Below, piece by piece: positions 42,993 to 50,773 of a stretch of 60,089 nt of DNA; position 1 is the first letter of the stretch; each line of letters begins with the position of its first letter. The notes under the pieces are model-generated. The model had not been told where the DNA came from and did no database searches. It saw only the letters and a program-made list of their open reading frames with translations. The DNA is taken from contig NZ_JAQLEM010000015.1 in assembly GCF_028209885.1 (NCBI RefSeq), positions 1 through 60,089 on the forward strand. Reading direction: 5' to 3'. The position numbers were made by a program, and so were the translations under genes. This DNA is from Collinsella aerofaciens (lineage in GTDB: Bacteria; Actinomycetota; Coriobacteriia; Coriobacteriales; Coriobacteriaceae).

Positions 42993-43826
42993 CTAGGCCA
43001 GGATGCCGACCGCGGAGAGGGCGATGCCGCCCACAATGGCGATCACGAGAAGCCAACCGGTGTTGACGTTCTTCTTGATGAGCCAGTACATAAGGCCGGT
43101 GAGGCCGAGGGAGATCATCTGGGGCATCATGCCGTCCAGGATGTCCTGGATAACGACGGTGCCGTCAGCGAACTGCAGCGGGGTGGTGGCGCCGATCAGC
43201 GTAGCGATCATGCCGCCCACGGACATAAGACCCACGATGCCGCAGACATACATGAGCTTCTCCATGAGGTCGCCGCCCTGAAGCTTACTCAGGTACTCGT
43301 GGCCGCCCTGATAGCCCATCTTGGCTGCGAACCAGGTGATCAGCACAGAGGGGACGATGGAGATGAGCATGGCCAGGATCGGGCCCATGATGGAGCCCTG
43401 CTGAGCCAGCTGAACGCCCAGGCCAAAGGCGATAACGCGGATGGTGCCCTGGAAGAAGGAGTCACCGATGCCGGAAAGCGGACCCATGAGGGAGGTCTTG
43501 ACCGCGTTGATCGAATCGGGATCGAAGTTCTCGGGATCCTTGGCGTACTCCTCCTCCATGGAGGCGGAGAGGCCTAGGATAAAGGCGCTCGTCTGCGGGG
43601 TGCAGTTGTAGAACGCCATGTGACGGTGGTAAGCCTCTTTCTTAGCAGCGAGCTGCTTGGGGTCGGACTCATCCGGATAGAGGCGATCGAGCGTGGGAAC
43701 CATGCCGTAGAGGAAGCCCATGTTCATCTGACGCTCGTAGTTCCAAGAGGCCTGGATGGCCCAGGAGCGCCAGAAGAACTGGCTGACCTTCTTGTTCAGG
43801 GACACGTCCTTGGTTGCGGTTGCCAT
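42993..43826 (-). CDS. PTS mannose/fructose/sorbose family IID component, second
   Basis: 277 aa from the ATG at 43826 (GGAGG upstream). The IID blocks are complete: IQASWNYERQMNMGFLYG near 30, FYNCTPQTSAFILGLSASME, and LMGPLSGIGDSFF near 115, with C-terminal helices. A further open frame upstream overlaps IIC and is not coding. It forms the membrane permease with IIC. Unlike operon 1, this cluster has codon use like the GC-rich backbone. Confidence 0.94.
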   Translation of the reverse strand: MATATKDVSLNKKVSQFFWRSWAIQASWNYERQMNMGFLYGMVPTLDRLYPDESDPKQLAAKKEAYHRHMAFYNCTPQTSAFILGLSASMEEEYAKDPENFDPDSINAVKTSLMGPLSGIGDSFFQGTIRVIAFGLGVQLAQQGSIMGPILAMLISIVPSVLITWFAAKMGYQGGHEYLSKLQGGDLMEKLMYVCGIVGLMSVGGMIATLIGATTPLQFADGTVVIQDILDGMMPQMISLGLTGLMYWLIKKNVNTGWLLVIAIVGGIALSAVGILA

Positions 43827-43839
43827 AGTGTGTTCCTCC

Positions 43840-44634
43840 TTAGTCTTCGTCGTCTTCGAGCGGATCGTAGTCGGAATCGACACCGGCGGCTGCATGGGAA
43901 CCGTTGAACTTGAAGCCCATGAAGACGACAGCCAGGCACACACCGATCAGAGCGACCGCGATGACGGACAGGTTGAGGTAAGCGGCGAGCAGGAAACCGA
44001 TGAACAGGAACGGAGTCATACCCTTCTTGATCATCATGGTGAGCAGCAGGGCCAAGCCGTAGGCGGTCATGATCTTGGTCGAAACGTTAAGACCAGTGGA
44101 CAGCCACTCGGGAACCATGTTGACGATGGCCTGAACCAGGTCGGTGCCAACAAAGACGGCGAGGAAGATCGGCAGGAAGTACATGACGGCGTACAGACCG
44201 GAGCCGGCGCAGATGTGCATACGGTAGGCGGTCTTGAACTTTCCGTTATCGATCGCGCTATCTGCCACATGGGTGAGGGCGGCGATGATGGAGCGGAACA
44301 CGATGCCGAGGAGCTGACCCAAGACGGCGACCGGGATGGCGATCGTCATGGCGGTCTCGGCGGAAGCATCGGTCAGGCACGCAAAGGCAGCGGCCACGAT
44401 GCCGCCCAGGACCATATCGGGCGGAACGGCGGCGCCGACCTGCACCAGGCCCATGGACACGAGCTCGACGGCGGCACCGACGGCAAGGCCGGTGGGCACA
44501 TCGCCCAGCAGCAAACCAACGAGCGTAGCGCCAACGAGGGGCTGCTCGAAGTTAAGACGACCGAGCAGGCGGGAGTCCCACATGCAGAACACGCCGACGA
44601 GGCCGACGAGCACCGCACTGATGAACGTATTCAT
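43840..44634 (-). CDS. PTS mannose/fructose/sorbose family IIC component, second
   Basis: 264 aa membrane subunit. The IIC hallmark GLVQVGAAVPPDMVLGGIVA near 70-90 matches the G-A-Q-G-I-G-x-A-x-P-P-D region. Six to eight hydrophobic segments are visible. The ATG at 44634 follows GAGAAGGGT. It lies between IIAB and IID with small gaps, so operon expression is expected. Confidence 0.93.
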   Translation of the reverse strand: MNTFISAVLVGLVGVFCMWDSRLLGRLNFEQPLVGATLVGLLLGDVPTGLAVGAAVELVSMGLVQVGAAVPPDMVLGGIVAAAFACLTDASAETAMTIAIPVAVLGQLLGIVFRSIIAALTHVADSAIDNGKFKTAYRMHICAGSGLYAVMYFLPIFLAVFVGTDLVQAIVNMVPEWLSTGLNVSTKIMTAYGLALLLTMMIKKGMTPFLFIGFLLAAYLNLSVIAVALIGVCLAVVFMGFKFNGSHAAAGVDSDYDPLEDDED

Positions 44635-44670
44635 ACCCTTCTCCTTTCAGTCAGGCAAAAGCCTGGTTGA

Positions 44671-45594
44671 TTACAGCTTGGCGTCGATGTCGACGCTCTG
44701 ATACGTAGGGGTCTGCTGAACATAGAGCTTGATTCCCATGTCGAGCAGCTGGTTGACGTCGGCCTTCTGGGTGGCGTCGAGGAAGACGGAGCTGTCCTTG
44801 CCTCCGACCTGATCGGCACCGTCGTGGTTGGCGGTGGCGCCCAGGTTGATGGCGTCGAGCTTGTAGCCCTGGCAGAACTGCAGCATCTCGGCGGTGTTGC
44901 CAAAGACGAACATGACGCGCTCGCCGAGGGTGTTGAGCTTGTCCATCTTGGCGAGGGCACGCTCGACGGTGAAGACGTTCAGACGCACGCCCTGGGGCTT
45001 GGCCAGCTTAAGAGCGCCCTTCTTGATGTCATCGTTGGCGGCAGCGTTGTCGACGACGATGATGCGCTCGGCCTGAACCTTGGTGGTCCAGGTAAAGACG
45101 ACCTGGCCGTGCAGCAGACGGTAGTCAAGACGTGCGAGGACGATCTTGGCGGGACCGGAGCTGTGGCGGGACGCCTTAGCCTTCTTGGCGGGAGCCGCGG
45201 CAGCCTCGACCGGTGCGTTGGGGTTGGTCAGACCGGTGCGGGCCTCGTTGATGAGGGCCGCGAGCTCGGCGCCCTTGATGGGGACGGGGCTCATAGCGAG
45301 CGTCAGCGCCAGCGGAATATTGAAACCGCTGACAACCGTGAACTTCGTGCCGTTCTTGGAAAGCTCGACCATGTTGTTGTTGACCGAGCTGCCGAGCATA
45401 TCGGTCAGCACATAGACGGTGTCGTCCGCGTTGAACGTGGCGATCATGGCGTCCACCTTATTGGTGATGGGCTCCTTGTCGTCACGAGCAAGCGACACGA
45501 CGTGGACGTTCGACACGTCGCCGAGAACCATCTCGAGCGTGTCTTTGGCGCCTGCGGCCAGGCCGCCATGAGATGCGAGAATGATCTGATTCAT
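44671..45594 (-). CDS. PTS mannose/fructose/sorbose family IIAB fusion
   Basis: 307 aa. The IIA domain (1 to about 130) has its phosphorylated His in IILASHGGLAAGAKDTLEM (His9) and the DMLGSSVNN block. An Ala/Pro/Lys linker (about 133-150) leads to the IIB domain with its His in LDYRLLHGQVVFTW near 165. This is the cytoplasmic phosphate relay from HPr to the sugar. It is the first gene of operon 2. The only IIA domain in the window is here, so it might also serve the IIB at 19.5 kb. GGAGGAGG precedes the ATG. Confidence 0.93.
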   Translation of the reverse strand: MNQIILASHGGLAAGAKDTLEMVLGDVSNVHVVSLARDDKEPITNKVDAMIATFNADDTVYVLTDMLGSSVNNNMVELSKNGTKFTVVSGFNIPLALTLAMSPVPIKGAELAALINEARTGLTNPNAPVEAAAAPAKKAKASRHSSGPAKIVLARLDYRLLHGQVVFTWTTKVQAERIIVVDNAAANDDIKKGALKLAKPQGVRLNVFTVERALAKMDKLNTLGERVMFVFGNTAEMLQFCQGYKLDAINLGATANHDGADQVGGKDSSVFLDATQKADVNQLLDMGIKLYVQQTPTYQSVDIDAKL

Positions 45595-45610
45595 CTTGCC
45601 TCCTCCTTTT

Positions 45611-45629
45611 CGTTATGGTCATTATAACG
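45611..45629. promoter_or_regulatory. operator-like palindrome before PTS operon 2
   Basis: CGTTAT-GGTCATT-ATAACG, 17 bases before the IIAB start. Its minus strand begins CGTTATAATG, close to the CGTTATATAC boxes at 39478 and 46910. Upstream, TTATATG/TTATATT boxes recur at about one turn (45632-45649). Confidence 0.5.
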
Positions 45630-45777
45630 TCTTATATGTTGCTTATATTGCTAATTAGTATAAAGACCGTTCGCGGGTGAAAATCGACCGTTGACGGGTT
45701 TAACGTATTTGAAACGTTGGGGCTGGATAGGCCGGCGCTAGCTGGATAACCCCAGGTCAGACCCTGCGCGCAATCCC

Positions 45778-46860
45778 CTATCGCACGAAGTACCAGGGGC
45801 TTTCCTGTACGGTGGGTTCCAGCGCAATGCCGGTGCGTTCCTTAAACAGATCCATGTCCTGAGATTTTTCGGTCCACCACGCATTGGGCTTAAAGGTCAT
45901 GCTCTCAATGACATGACCGACAAACACACTGTTGCGCAGCTTGGAGAAGTCGGTGTTCATAATCAGGATGGACGCGAGCACCAGCACGATGCCCAGGACC
46001 TTGATCGCGCCGGCGGGCTCGGCGTAGACACCAATGCCCAGCAGTACGGTGACGACCGTCTCGAATGACATTACGACGGGAACTTTCGACGTCTCGAGCC
46101 CCATGGACAGACCCTGCATATATAAGACATAGGCCACAGCTGTGGGGATGAGTCCAAAACCAAAGAACAGCAGCAGCAGCTGTGGCGACATTGCCGCGGC
46201 GACATCTGGCCACGGAGCCGCGATAGCCGCCATAACCGCACCGCCAAAAACAAGGCCCCAAAACGTGACAGCCAGCGGGTGGACCGTCTTGGTTGCTATC
46301 CGGCTAAACACCGCGAGTGACGCGCCACAAAAGCCCGCGATCACGCCCGACGTGACGCCCCAAACCGAAAAATGGAAACCGGAAAGGTCGCCATTGGTCA
46401 CTGCAAGTACACAGCCACCGATATTAAAAGCGATGGCAACGAGCTTGTTGGGAGTCACATCCTCGCGATAAAGCACGCGGCCGAGCATGACGCCAAACAC
46501 CGGCGAGGTGTAGAGCAGCACCGAGGCCGTGGACATGCCCACCTCGCCCATGCACTCGTAATAAAGCGTGTTAGCGGTGGCGAGGCCGATAATGCCAAGA
46601 AGCGCACAGGGAACAAGCTCTTTAGGACTTGCCTTGAACAGTGCCAGGGGACCCGATGCTTTTCCCTCACGATCGCCTCCCTGGCAACCCATGAACGCCA
46701 AGACCGGAGCCATTAAGACGGCACCCGACAACAGGCGAAAGGCCGCCATGCTCTGAGACGAAACACCCATGGCCGAGATGCCGTTTACAAAGATTCCGAT
46801 GCTGCCCCACATAAGCGCGGCGATCAGCACCAGCACATAGCCCAGATTGCTTTTCTTCAA
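45778..46860 (-). CDS. EamA/DMT family transporter, second
   Basis: 360 aa from a TTG at 46860, preceded by GAGGAGG at good spacing; a GTG at 46896 would add 12 residues but has no ribosome-binding site. About ten hydrophobic helices in two EamA repeats (VLVLIAALMWGSIGIFVNGI first; KVPVVMSFETVVTVLLGIGVY in the second). The last 55 residues are hydrophilic (KLRNSVFVGHVIESMTFKPN onwards), longer than usual. It lies beside PTS operon 2 and shares a promoter box with the third gntR, so it may export a by-product of that pathway. Confidence 0.88.
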   Translation of the reverse strand: MKKSNLGYVLVLIAALMWGSIGIFVNGISAMGVSSQSMAAFRLLSGAVLMAPVLAFMGCQGGDREGKASGPLALFKASPKELVPCALLGIIGLATANTLYYECMGEVGMSTASVLLYTSPVFGVMLGRVLYREDVTPNKLVAIAFNIGGCVLAVTNGDLSGFHFSVWGVTSGVIAGFCGASLAVFSRIATKTVHPLAVTFWGLVFGGAVMAAIAAPWPDVAAAMSPQLLLLFFGFGLIPTAVAYVLYMQGLSMGLETSKVPVVMSFETVVTVLLGIGVYAEPAGAIKVLGIVLVLASILIMNTDFSKLRNSVFVGHVIESMTFKPNAWWTEKSQDMDLFKERTGIALEPTVQESPWYFVR

Positions 46861-46900
46861 CGCAGCCTCCTCGGTATTGTTTCCAATATGTTTCACACTA

Positions 46901-46919
46901 CGTTATAGTCGTTATATAC
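46901..46919 (+). promoter_or_regulatory. CGTTATA tandem boxes before the second DMT gene
   Basis: CGTTATAGT immediately followed by CGTTATATAC, 41 bases before the TTG start. The second box is identical to the minus strand at 39478-39487. Confidence 0.5.
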
Positions 46920-46990
46920 ATTTTTCAAGACACAAATCGGCGAGCGGGAAAGTGATCCGTTTTCCTCCGTCCTCAGCGGATTACTTGGCG

Positions 46991-47055
46991 GTTGCGGTGG
47001 ACTAGTTCCCAAATAGAGGCTTCAAGCCCCCAAACAGGAACTATTCCACCGCAAC
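46991..47055. repeat. palindrome after the fourth SIS gene
   Basis: Outer arms GTTGCGGTGGACTAGTTCC (46991-47009) and GGAACTATTCCACCGCAAC (47037-47055), inner stem GGCTT/AAGCC (47018-47028). There is no U-tract on either strand; it may end the SIS transcript or be another mobile palindrome. Confidence 0.6.
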
Positions 47056-47091
47056 TTATGAGGACATCGAGCTGTTAGGCCGCTCTATCCC

Positions 47092-48084
47092 CTAGTAGTC
47101 GAGCTTCCACATGTAGCGGCGCGTCATGTAGTCCTTGTGGGTGACGGCGGAGAGCGCGCGCATATACACGTTGTTGAGGATCGGGGCAAAGATCAGGTGG
47201 TTGAAGTACTCGCTCACGCTGTCCTTGATGTCGTTGAGGCCGAGCTCCTTGGCGTCGAGCTGATAGACGCGCTCGCCACCGTACTGGTTGACGAAGCGGA
47301 TGCCGCGCTCGTCGTTGCAGCGGCTGCGGCCGACGCTGATGAGCTGGAACAGCGAGGTGCGCTTGTCCAGGATCTCGAAGGGGCCGTGGAAGAAGTCGCA
47401 GGTGTTGATGGTGCAGGAGTCGATCTGCAGCATCTCCTGCACGTTGCAGATGCTAAAGACGTAGGCGGCACCAAAGAGCGGGCCCTGGGCCATGACGTTG
47501 ATGCAGGGCTTGTCGGCGTTCTGCTCGGCCCACTTGGCAGCGAGCGGACGGGTATACTCGACGGCCTTGCGATAGATGGGGTCGACCAAGTCGAAGGCGG
47601 CCATAGCGGTCTCGTACTCGGCATAGCCCTCGGTCTGCTGCGTAAGCTCCATGGCGATCATGGTCACGACGGCAGAGTTGGTGCGACCCATGCAGGACTC
47701 GTCGACGGCCAGGCTGTCGTACTGGATCTTGTAGTCGCAGACCTCGGTGAGGCCGGACTCGTCAACATAGATGGCGATGGTGCTGGCGCCGTGGTCCTTG
47801 GCGACCTGGGCGGCGACGATGGTCTCCTTGGTGCCGCGCATGGACACGACGACGGCTAGGGTGTTCTCGTTGACATAGGCGGGCATGGCGTGCACGAACT
47901 CGTTGCTGGTGTAGCTGGAGCTCACGACCTGCGTGGCCTCGTGCTCCATAAAGTACTGGGCAGGATAGTTGCCGCCGTTGGATCCGCCGGCGCCAATCCA
48001 CACGACGCGCTTGATGCCGCCCTTGTCTGCCTTGTCAGCCAAAACCTGGGAGACGACGTCCTTAACCTGTTCCTGAGTAGTCAT
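47092..48084 (-). CDS. SIS domain deglycase/isomerase (FrlB-like), fourth and most divergent copy
   Basis: 330 aa. Blocks: VVWIGAGGSNGGNYPAQYFM near 28, VVSMRGTKETIV near 98, QEMLQIDSCTINTCDFFHGP near 220-240 and TRRYMWKLDY at the end. The catalytic-type Glu and the His of FFHGP are kept 16 apart, but the GE before FFHG is CD here, and the ACGGS loop is GAGGS, so the substrate may differ. It is divergent from gntR (48290) across 205 bases that carry three matching operator-like boxes. No transporter gene is adjacent. Confidence 0.85.
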   Translation of the reverse strand: MTTQEQVKDVVSQVLADKADKGGIKRVVWIGAGGSNGGNYPAQYFMEHEATQVVSSSYTSNEFVHAMPAYVNENTLAVVVSMRGTKETIVAAQVAKDHGASTIAIYVDESGLTEVCDYKIQYDSLAVDESCMGRTNSAVVTMIAMELTQQTEGYAEYETAMAAFDLVDPIYRKAVEYTRPLAAKWAEQNADKPCINVMAQGPLFGAAYVFSICNVQEMLQIDSCTINTCDFFHGPFEILDKRTSLFQLISVGRSRCNDERGIRFVNQYGGERVYQLDAKELGLNDIKDSVSEYFNHLIFAPILNNVYMRALSAVTHKDYMTRRYMWKLDY

Positions 48085-48122
48085 CGTGCATCAGCCTTTC
48101 TTCTCGTTTGATGCTCTCGATG

Positions 48123-48169
48123 GCATACAAGTTACATACATGTTTTGGTTATGTCGACTAGTTGTATGC
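48123..48169. promoter_or_regulatory. operator pair before the fourth SIS gene
   Basis: GCATACAAGTTA (48123-48134) and the inverted TAGTTGTATGC (48159-48169). A third copy, GCATACAAGTTA, is at 48262-48273, 16 bases before the divergent gntR. The arrangement fits control of both genes by that GntR. Confidence 0.65.
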
Positions 48170-48261
48170 TATATTTGTCTTAGAAATTTTGCTGGTAAGG
48201 TTTTCGGTAGCTCGATACCAGCGGTTTTATTGTTGTGTTGAATACATGCTTGCTTAGATAA

Positions 48262-48273
48262 GCATACAAGTTA
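48262..48273 (+). promoter_or_regulatory. operator half-site before the fourth gntR
   Basis: GCATACAAGTTA, identical over 12 bases to 48123-48134, located in the gntR leader. Confidence 0.55.
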
Positions 48274-48289
48274 GATATAGGCTGATCGC

Positions 48290-49012
48290 ATGAACGCTTC
48301 ATCTAAAAAGAAACTGAGCCAATACGAGCGCTTGGCGGGTACGCTTCGCGACCGCATCGCCGCCGGCATCTACGCACGCGGAGACAAGCTGCCGTCCGAG
48401 ATGGAGCTCATGGACGAATCGGGGCTGTCGCGCAGCACCGTGCGCCACGCCCTTAAGGTTCTCGTTGATGAGGGCCTGGTGCGCACCGAGCGCGGGCGTG
48501 GCGCCTTTGTGGCCGACACGCCCGCGCTCCACGAGAACAACCTAGTGTTTTCGAGCTATACCAAGCAGGTCGAAGGTCAGGGCATGAAGCCCACCACGCG
48601 CACCGTGGACTCGGGCTTTGCCAAGGCGGCCGGCAGCATAGCTAAGTTCTTTGACGCCGCCGTGGGCAGCAAGCTCGTCAAACTTGTCCGCCTGCGCTAC
48701 CTGGACGACGTGCCGCTGTGCCTGGAGACCACCTACCTGCCGCCAAGCTTCGAGACGCTCATCGATCGCGATATCAACGGTTCGCTCTACGCGACGCTGC
48801 GCCAAGAATTCCATCGCGCGCCAGCACAGGGACATAAGACCTTTGAGGTGTGCTATGCCTCGCAAAACGAGGCGTTTTTGCTCAACGTCGAGCGCGGGCA
48901 GGCGCTGATCCTGATCACCGACTACGTCTACGACACCGACGGCCGACCGCTCCATGTCTCTAAGCGCATCCAACGCACCGACCGCGCCAAATACACCGAG
49001 CCAATCGGCTAA
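48290..49012 (+). CDS. GntR/UTRA family transcriptional regulator, fourth
   Basis: 240 aa. GntR winged helix (YERLAGTLRDRIAAGIYARG; DESGLSRSTVRHALKVLVDEG near 38-58) and UTRA domain from about 90, ending DRAKYTEPIG. It has only a weak ribosome-binding site (TAGGCTGATCGC). It is divergent from the fourth SIS gene, with shared GCATACAAGTTA boxes. It is more distant from the other three GntR proteins than they are from each other. Its stop codon lies in a REP-like repeat. Confidence 0.9.
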   Translation: MNASSKKKLSQYERLAGTLRDRIAAGIYARGDKLPSEMELMDESGLSRSTVRHALKVLVDEGLVRTERGRGAFVADTPALHENNLVFSSYTKQVEGQGMKPTTRTVDSGFAKAAGSIAKFFDAAVGSKLVKLVRLRYLDDVPLCLETTYLPPSFETLIDRDINGSLYATLRQEFHRAPAQGHKTFEVCYASQNEAFLLNVERGQALILITDYVYDTDGRPLHVSKRIQRTDRAKYTEPIG

Positions 49013-49048
49013 CCTGCCAAAATAAACCTGTCCCTAAATGGTAGGTTT
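49011..49048 (-). repeat. REP-like element, copy 4, spanning two convergent stops
   Basis: AACCTGCCAAAATAAACCTG, then TCCCTAAATGGTAGGTTT. The gntR stop (49010-49012) and the GNAT stop (49034-49036) both lie in it, and the last residues of the GNAT protein are encoded by it. Confidence 0.75.
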
Positions 49049-49624
49049 GGGGAGGTCGGGGAACCAGGTTGGTTTGGGTTGGTTGGGGACGCGCTCGGCT
49101 AGGACCAACTCCATCCAGCACATGTCGTACCAGCGGCCGAACTTTTGGGCGCAGCGGTCAAAGGCACCCACCAGGCGATACCCCATATGGGCATGGAAGT
49201 CCTGGCTGTTGTGCGTCAGGTACTCGTCGTCCTTGTCGTGCGGCACGGCGATGAGGGCACACATGTTGGTGATGCCCATCGCGATCAGGCACTGCTTGAG
49301 CGCGTCATGTAGTTTGCGGCCCAGCCCGCCGTGGCGCACATCACGCGCCAGGTAGATCGACGTCTCGACCGACCAGTCGTATGCCTCGCGGCTGTTAAGC
49401 GGGCTCGCATAGGCATAGCCCACCGGACGCCCGTCCAACTCCATCACCAAATACGGATAGCGCCTGAGCGTACGCTCGATGCGCCCGGCGAACTCCTCAA
49501 CGCTCGGCACCTCATATTCGCAGGTAATCGCCGTCTGGCGCACATACGGCTCATAGATGGCAAGCAACGCCGACGCGTCATCGGGCGTCGCCAGGCGAAT
49601 CGTCGGCTCGGACATCTCGGTCAT
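49034..49624 (-). CDS. GNAT family N-acetyltransferase (phosphinothricin acetyltransferase-like)
   Basis: 196 aa from the ATG at 49624 (GGAGAAGGG upstream). The family features IYEPYVRQTAITCEYEVPS near 30, the acetyl-CoA loop VRHGGLGRKLHDAL near 110 (R-x-x-G-x-G/A) and HMGYRLVGAFDRCAQKFGRWYDM near 155-175 match the Pat/MddA group that acetylates methionine-like or phosphinothricin-like amines. The real substrate is unknown. The final PKPT-I tail comes from the REP-like element. Confidence 0.87.
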   Translation of the reverse strand: MTEMSEPTIRLATPDDASALLAIYEPYVRQTAITCEYEVPSVEEFAGRIERTLRRYPYLVMELDGRPVGYAYASPLNSREAYDWSVETSIYLARDVRHGGLGRKLHDALKQCLIAMGITNMCALIAVPHDKDDEYLTHNSQDFHAHMGYRLVGAFDRCAQKFGRWYDMCWMELVLAERVPNQPKPTWFPDLPKPTI

Positions 49625-49640
49625 ACAACCCTTCTCCCCC

Positions 49641-49684
49641 AAAAGCAAAGGCCGCCCTGCGCCAAGCTCAGGCGCAGGGCGGCC
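49641..49684 (-). terminator. terminator after the threonine aldolase gene
   Basis: 14-bp stem GGCCGCCCTGCGCC / GGCGCAGGGCGGCC, 7-base loop, followed on the minus strand by TTTGCTTTT. Confidence 0.88.
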
Positions 49685-49702
49685 CCTTGTCATTACATCA
49701 GG

Positions 49703-50728
49703 CTACAGGACAGCCGCCAGCGCGTCGATGTCCTCCTGCGTCGTGGCCCAGCTAGTGCAAAAACGCACCACCGTGTGGGTATCGTCGTACTTTTCCCAGT
49801 ACTCGATCGCCGCATGCTCGCGAATGCGGGCCATGTCCTCGTTGGGCAGAATCACGAACTGCTGGTTGGTCGGCGTCTCCAAGAAGAACTGGTAGCCGCG
49901 CTCGTGCAGCACGCGACGCAGCGCCTGAGCGGTCTCAATCGCCTGGCGACCAATCTCAAAATACAGGCCATCGGTAAAAAGAGCCTCGAACTGCACACCC
50001 GTCAGGCGGCCCTTGGCAAGCAGCGCGCCATGCTGCTTAATACGCGGAATGGGATGCGCCGGGGCATGCATGCCGCAGAACACCACAGCCTCGCCGCAGA
50101 GCGCGCCGCACTTGGTGCCGCCGATGTAGAACACGTCGCACAGCTGCGCCAGCTCGGGCAGGGTAATGTCGCACTCATCGGCCGCCAGCGCATAGGCCAG
50201 GCGAGCACCGTCCACAAACAGCGAAATCTCGCGCTTCTGGCACACCGCGTGAATCGCCGCGAGCTCGGCCTTGGAGTACAGCGTGCCGTACTCGGTCGAT
50301 AGGCTCACGTACACGGCGCCCGGGAACACCGTATGCTCGTAGCTCTCGTTTTCGTAGAACACCTGGATATAGTCCTCCAGATCCTCGGCGTGCATCTTGC
50401 CCTCGTAGCCGGGGATGGTGAGCACCTTGTGGCCGCCAAACTCGATGGCGCCTGCCTCGTGGCAGGCGACGTGGCCAGTCTCGGCAGCAACGACGCCCTC
50501 GTAGGGCGCAAGCAGCATGTCGATCACCGTCGCGTTGGCCTGCGTGCCGCCCACCAGAAAAAACACGTCGGCATCGGGGGCCTGACAGGCCTCACGGATA
50601 AGCTGCTTGGCACGCTCGGTGTGCGCATCGGTACCGTAGCCGGGCTGCGGCTCCATATTGGTGTCGACGAGCGCCTGCAGCACTGCCGGATGTGCGCCGT
50701 GGGAATAATCGTTGTTAAACGCGAGCAT
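49703..50728 (-). CDS. threonine aldolase family protein (low-specificity)
   Basis: 341 aa PLP-dependent enzyme of fold type I. It begins MLAFNNDYSHGAHPAVLQAL; the cofactor-binding block VGGTQANATVIDML lies near 60, AHVACHEAG-like TGHVACHEAGAIEF near 85, and the Schiff-base Lys in DVFYIGGTKCGALCGEAV near 205. It would cleave L-threonine or L-allo-threonine to glycine and acetaldehyde. AAGAGAGGATTG precedes the ATG. Single-gene unit with its own terminator. Confidence 0.92.
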   Translation of the reverse strand: MLAFNNDYSHGAHPAVLQALVDTNMEPQPGYGTDAHTERAKQLIREACQAPDADVFFLVGGTQANATVIDMLLAPYEGVVAAETGHVACHEAGAIEFGGHKVLTIPGYEGKMHAEDLEDYIQVFYENESYEHTVFPGAVYVSLSTEYGTLYSKAELAAIHAVCQKREISLFVDGARLAYALAADECDITLPELAQLCDVFYIGGTKCGALCGEAVVFCGMHAPAHPIPRIKQHGALLAKGRLTGVQFEALFTDGLYFEIGRQAIETAQALRRVLHERGYQFFLETPTNQQFVILPNEDMARIREHAAIEYWEKYDDTHTVVRFCTSWATTQEDIDALAAVL

Positions 50729-50773
50729 GGCAATCCTCTCTTACCGGGTATCGGCCAGATGATTCAAACGGAG

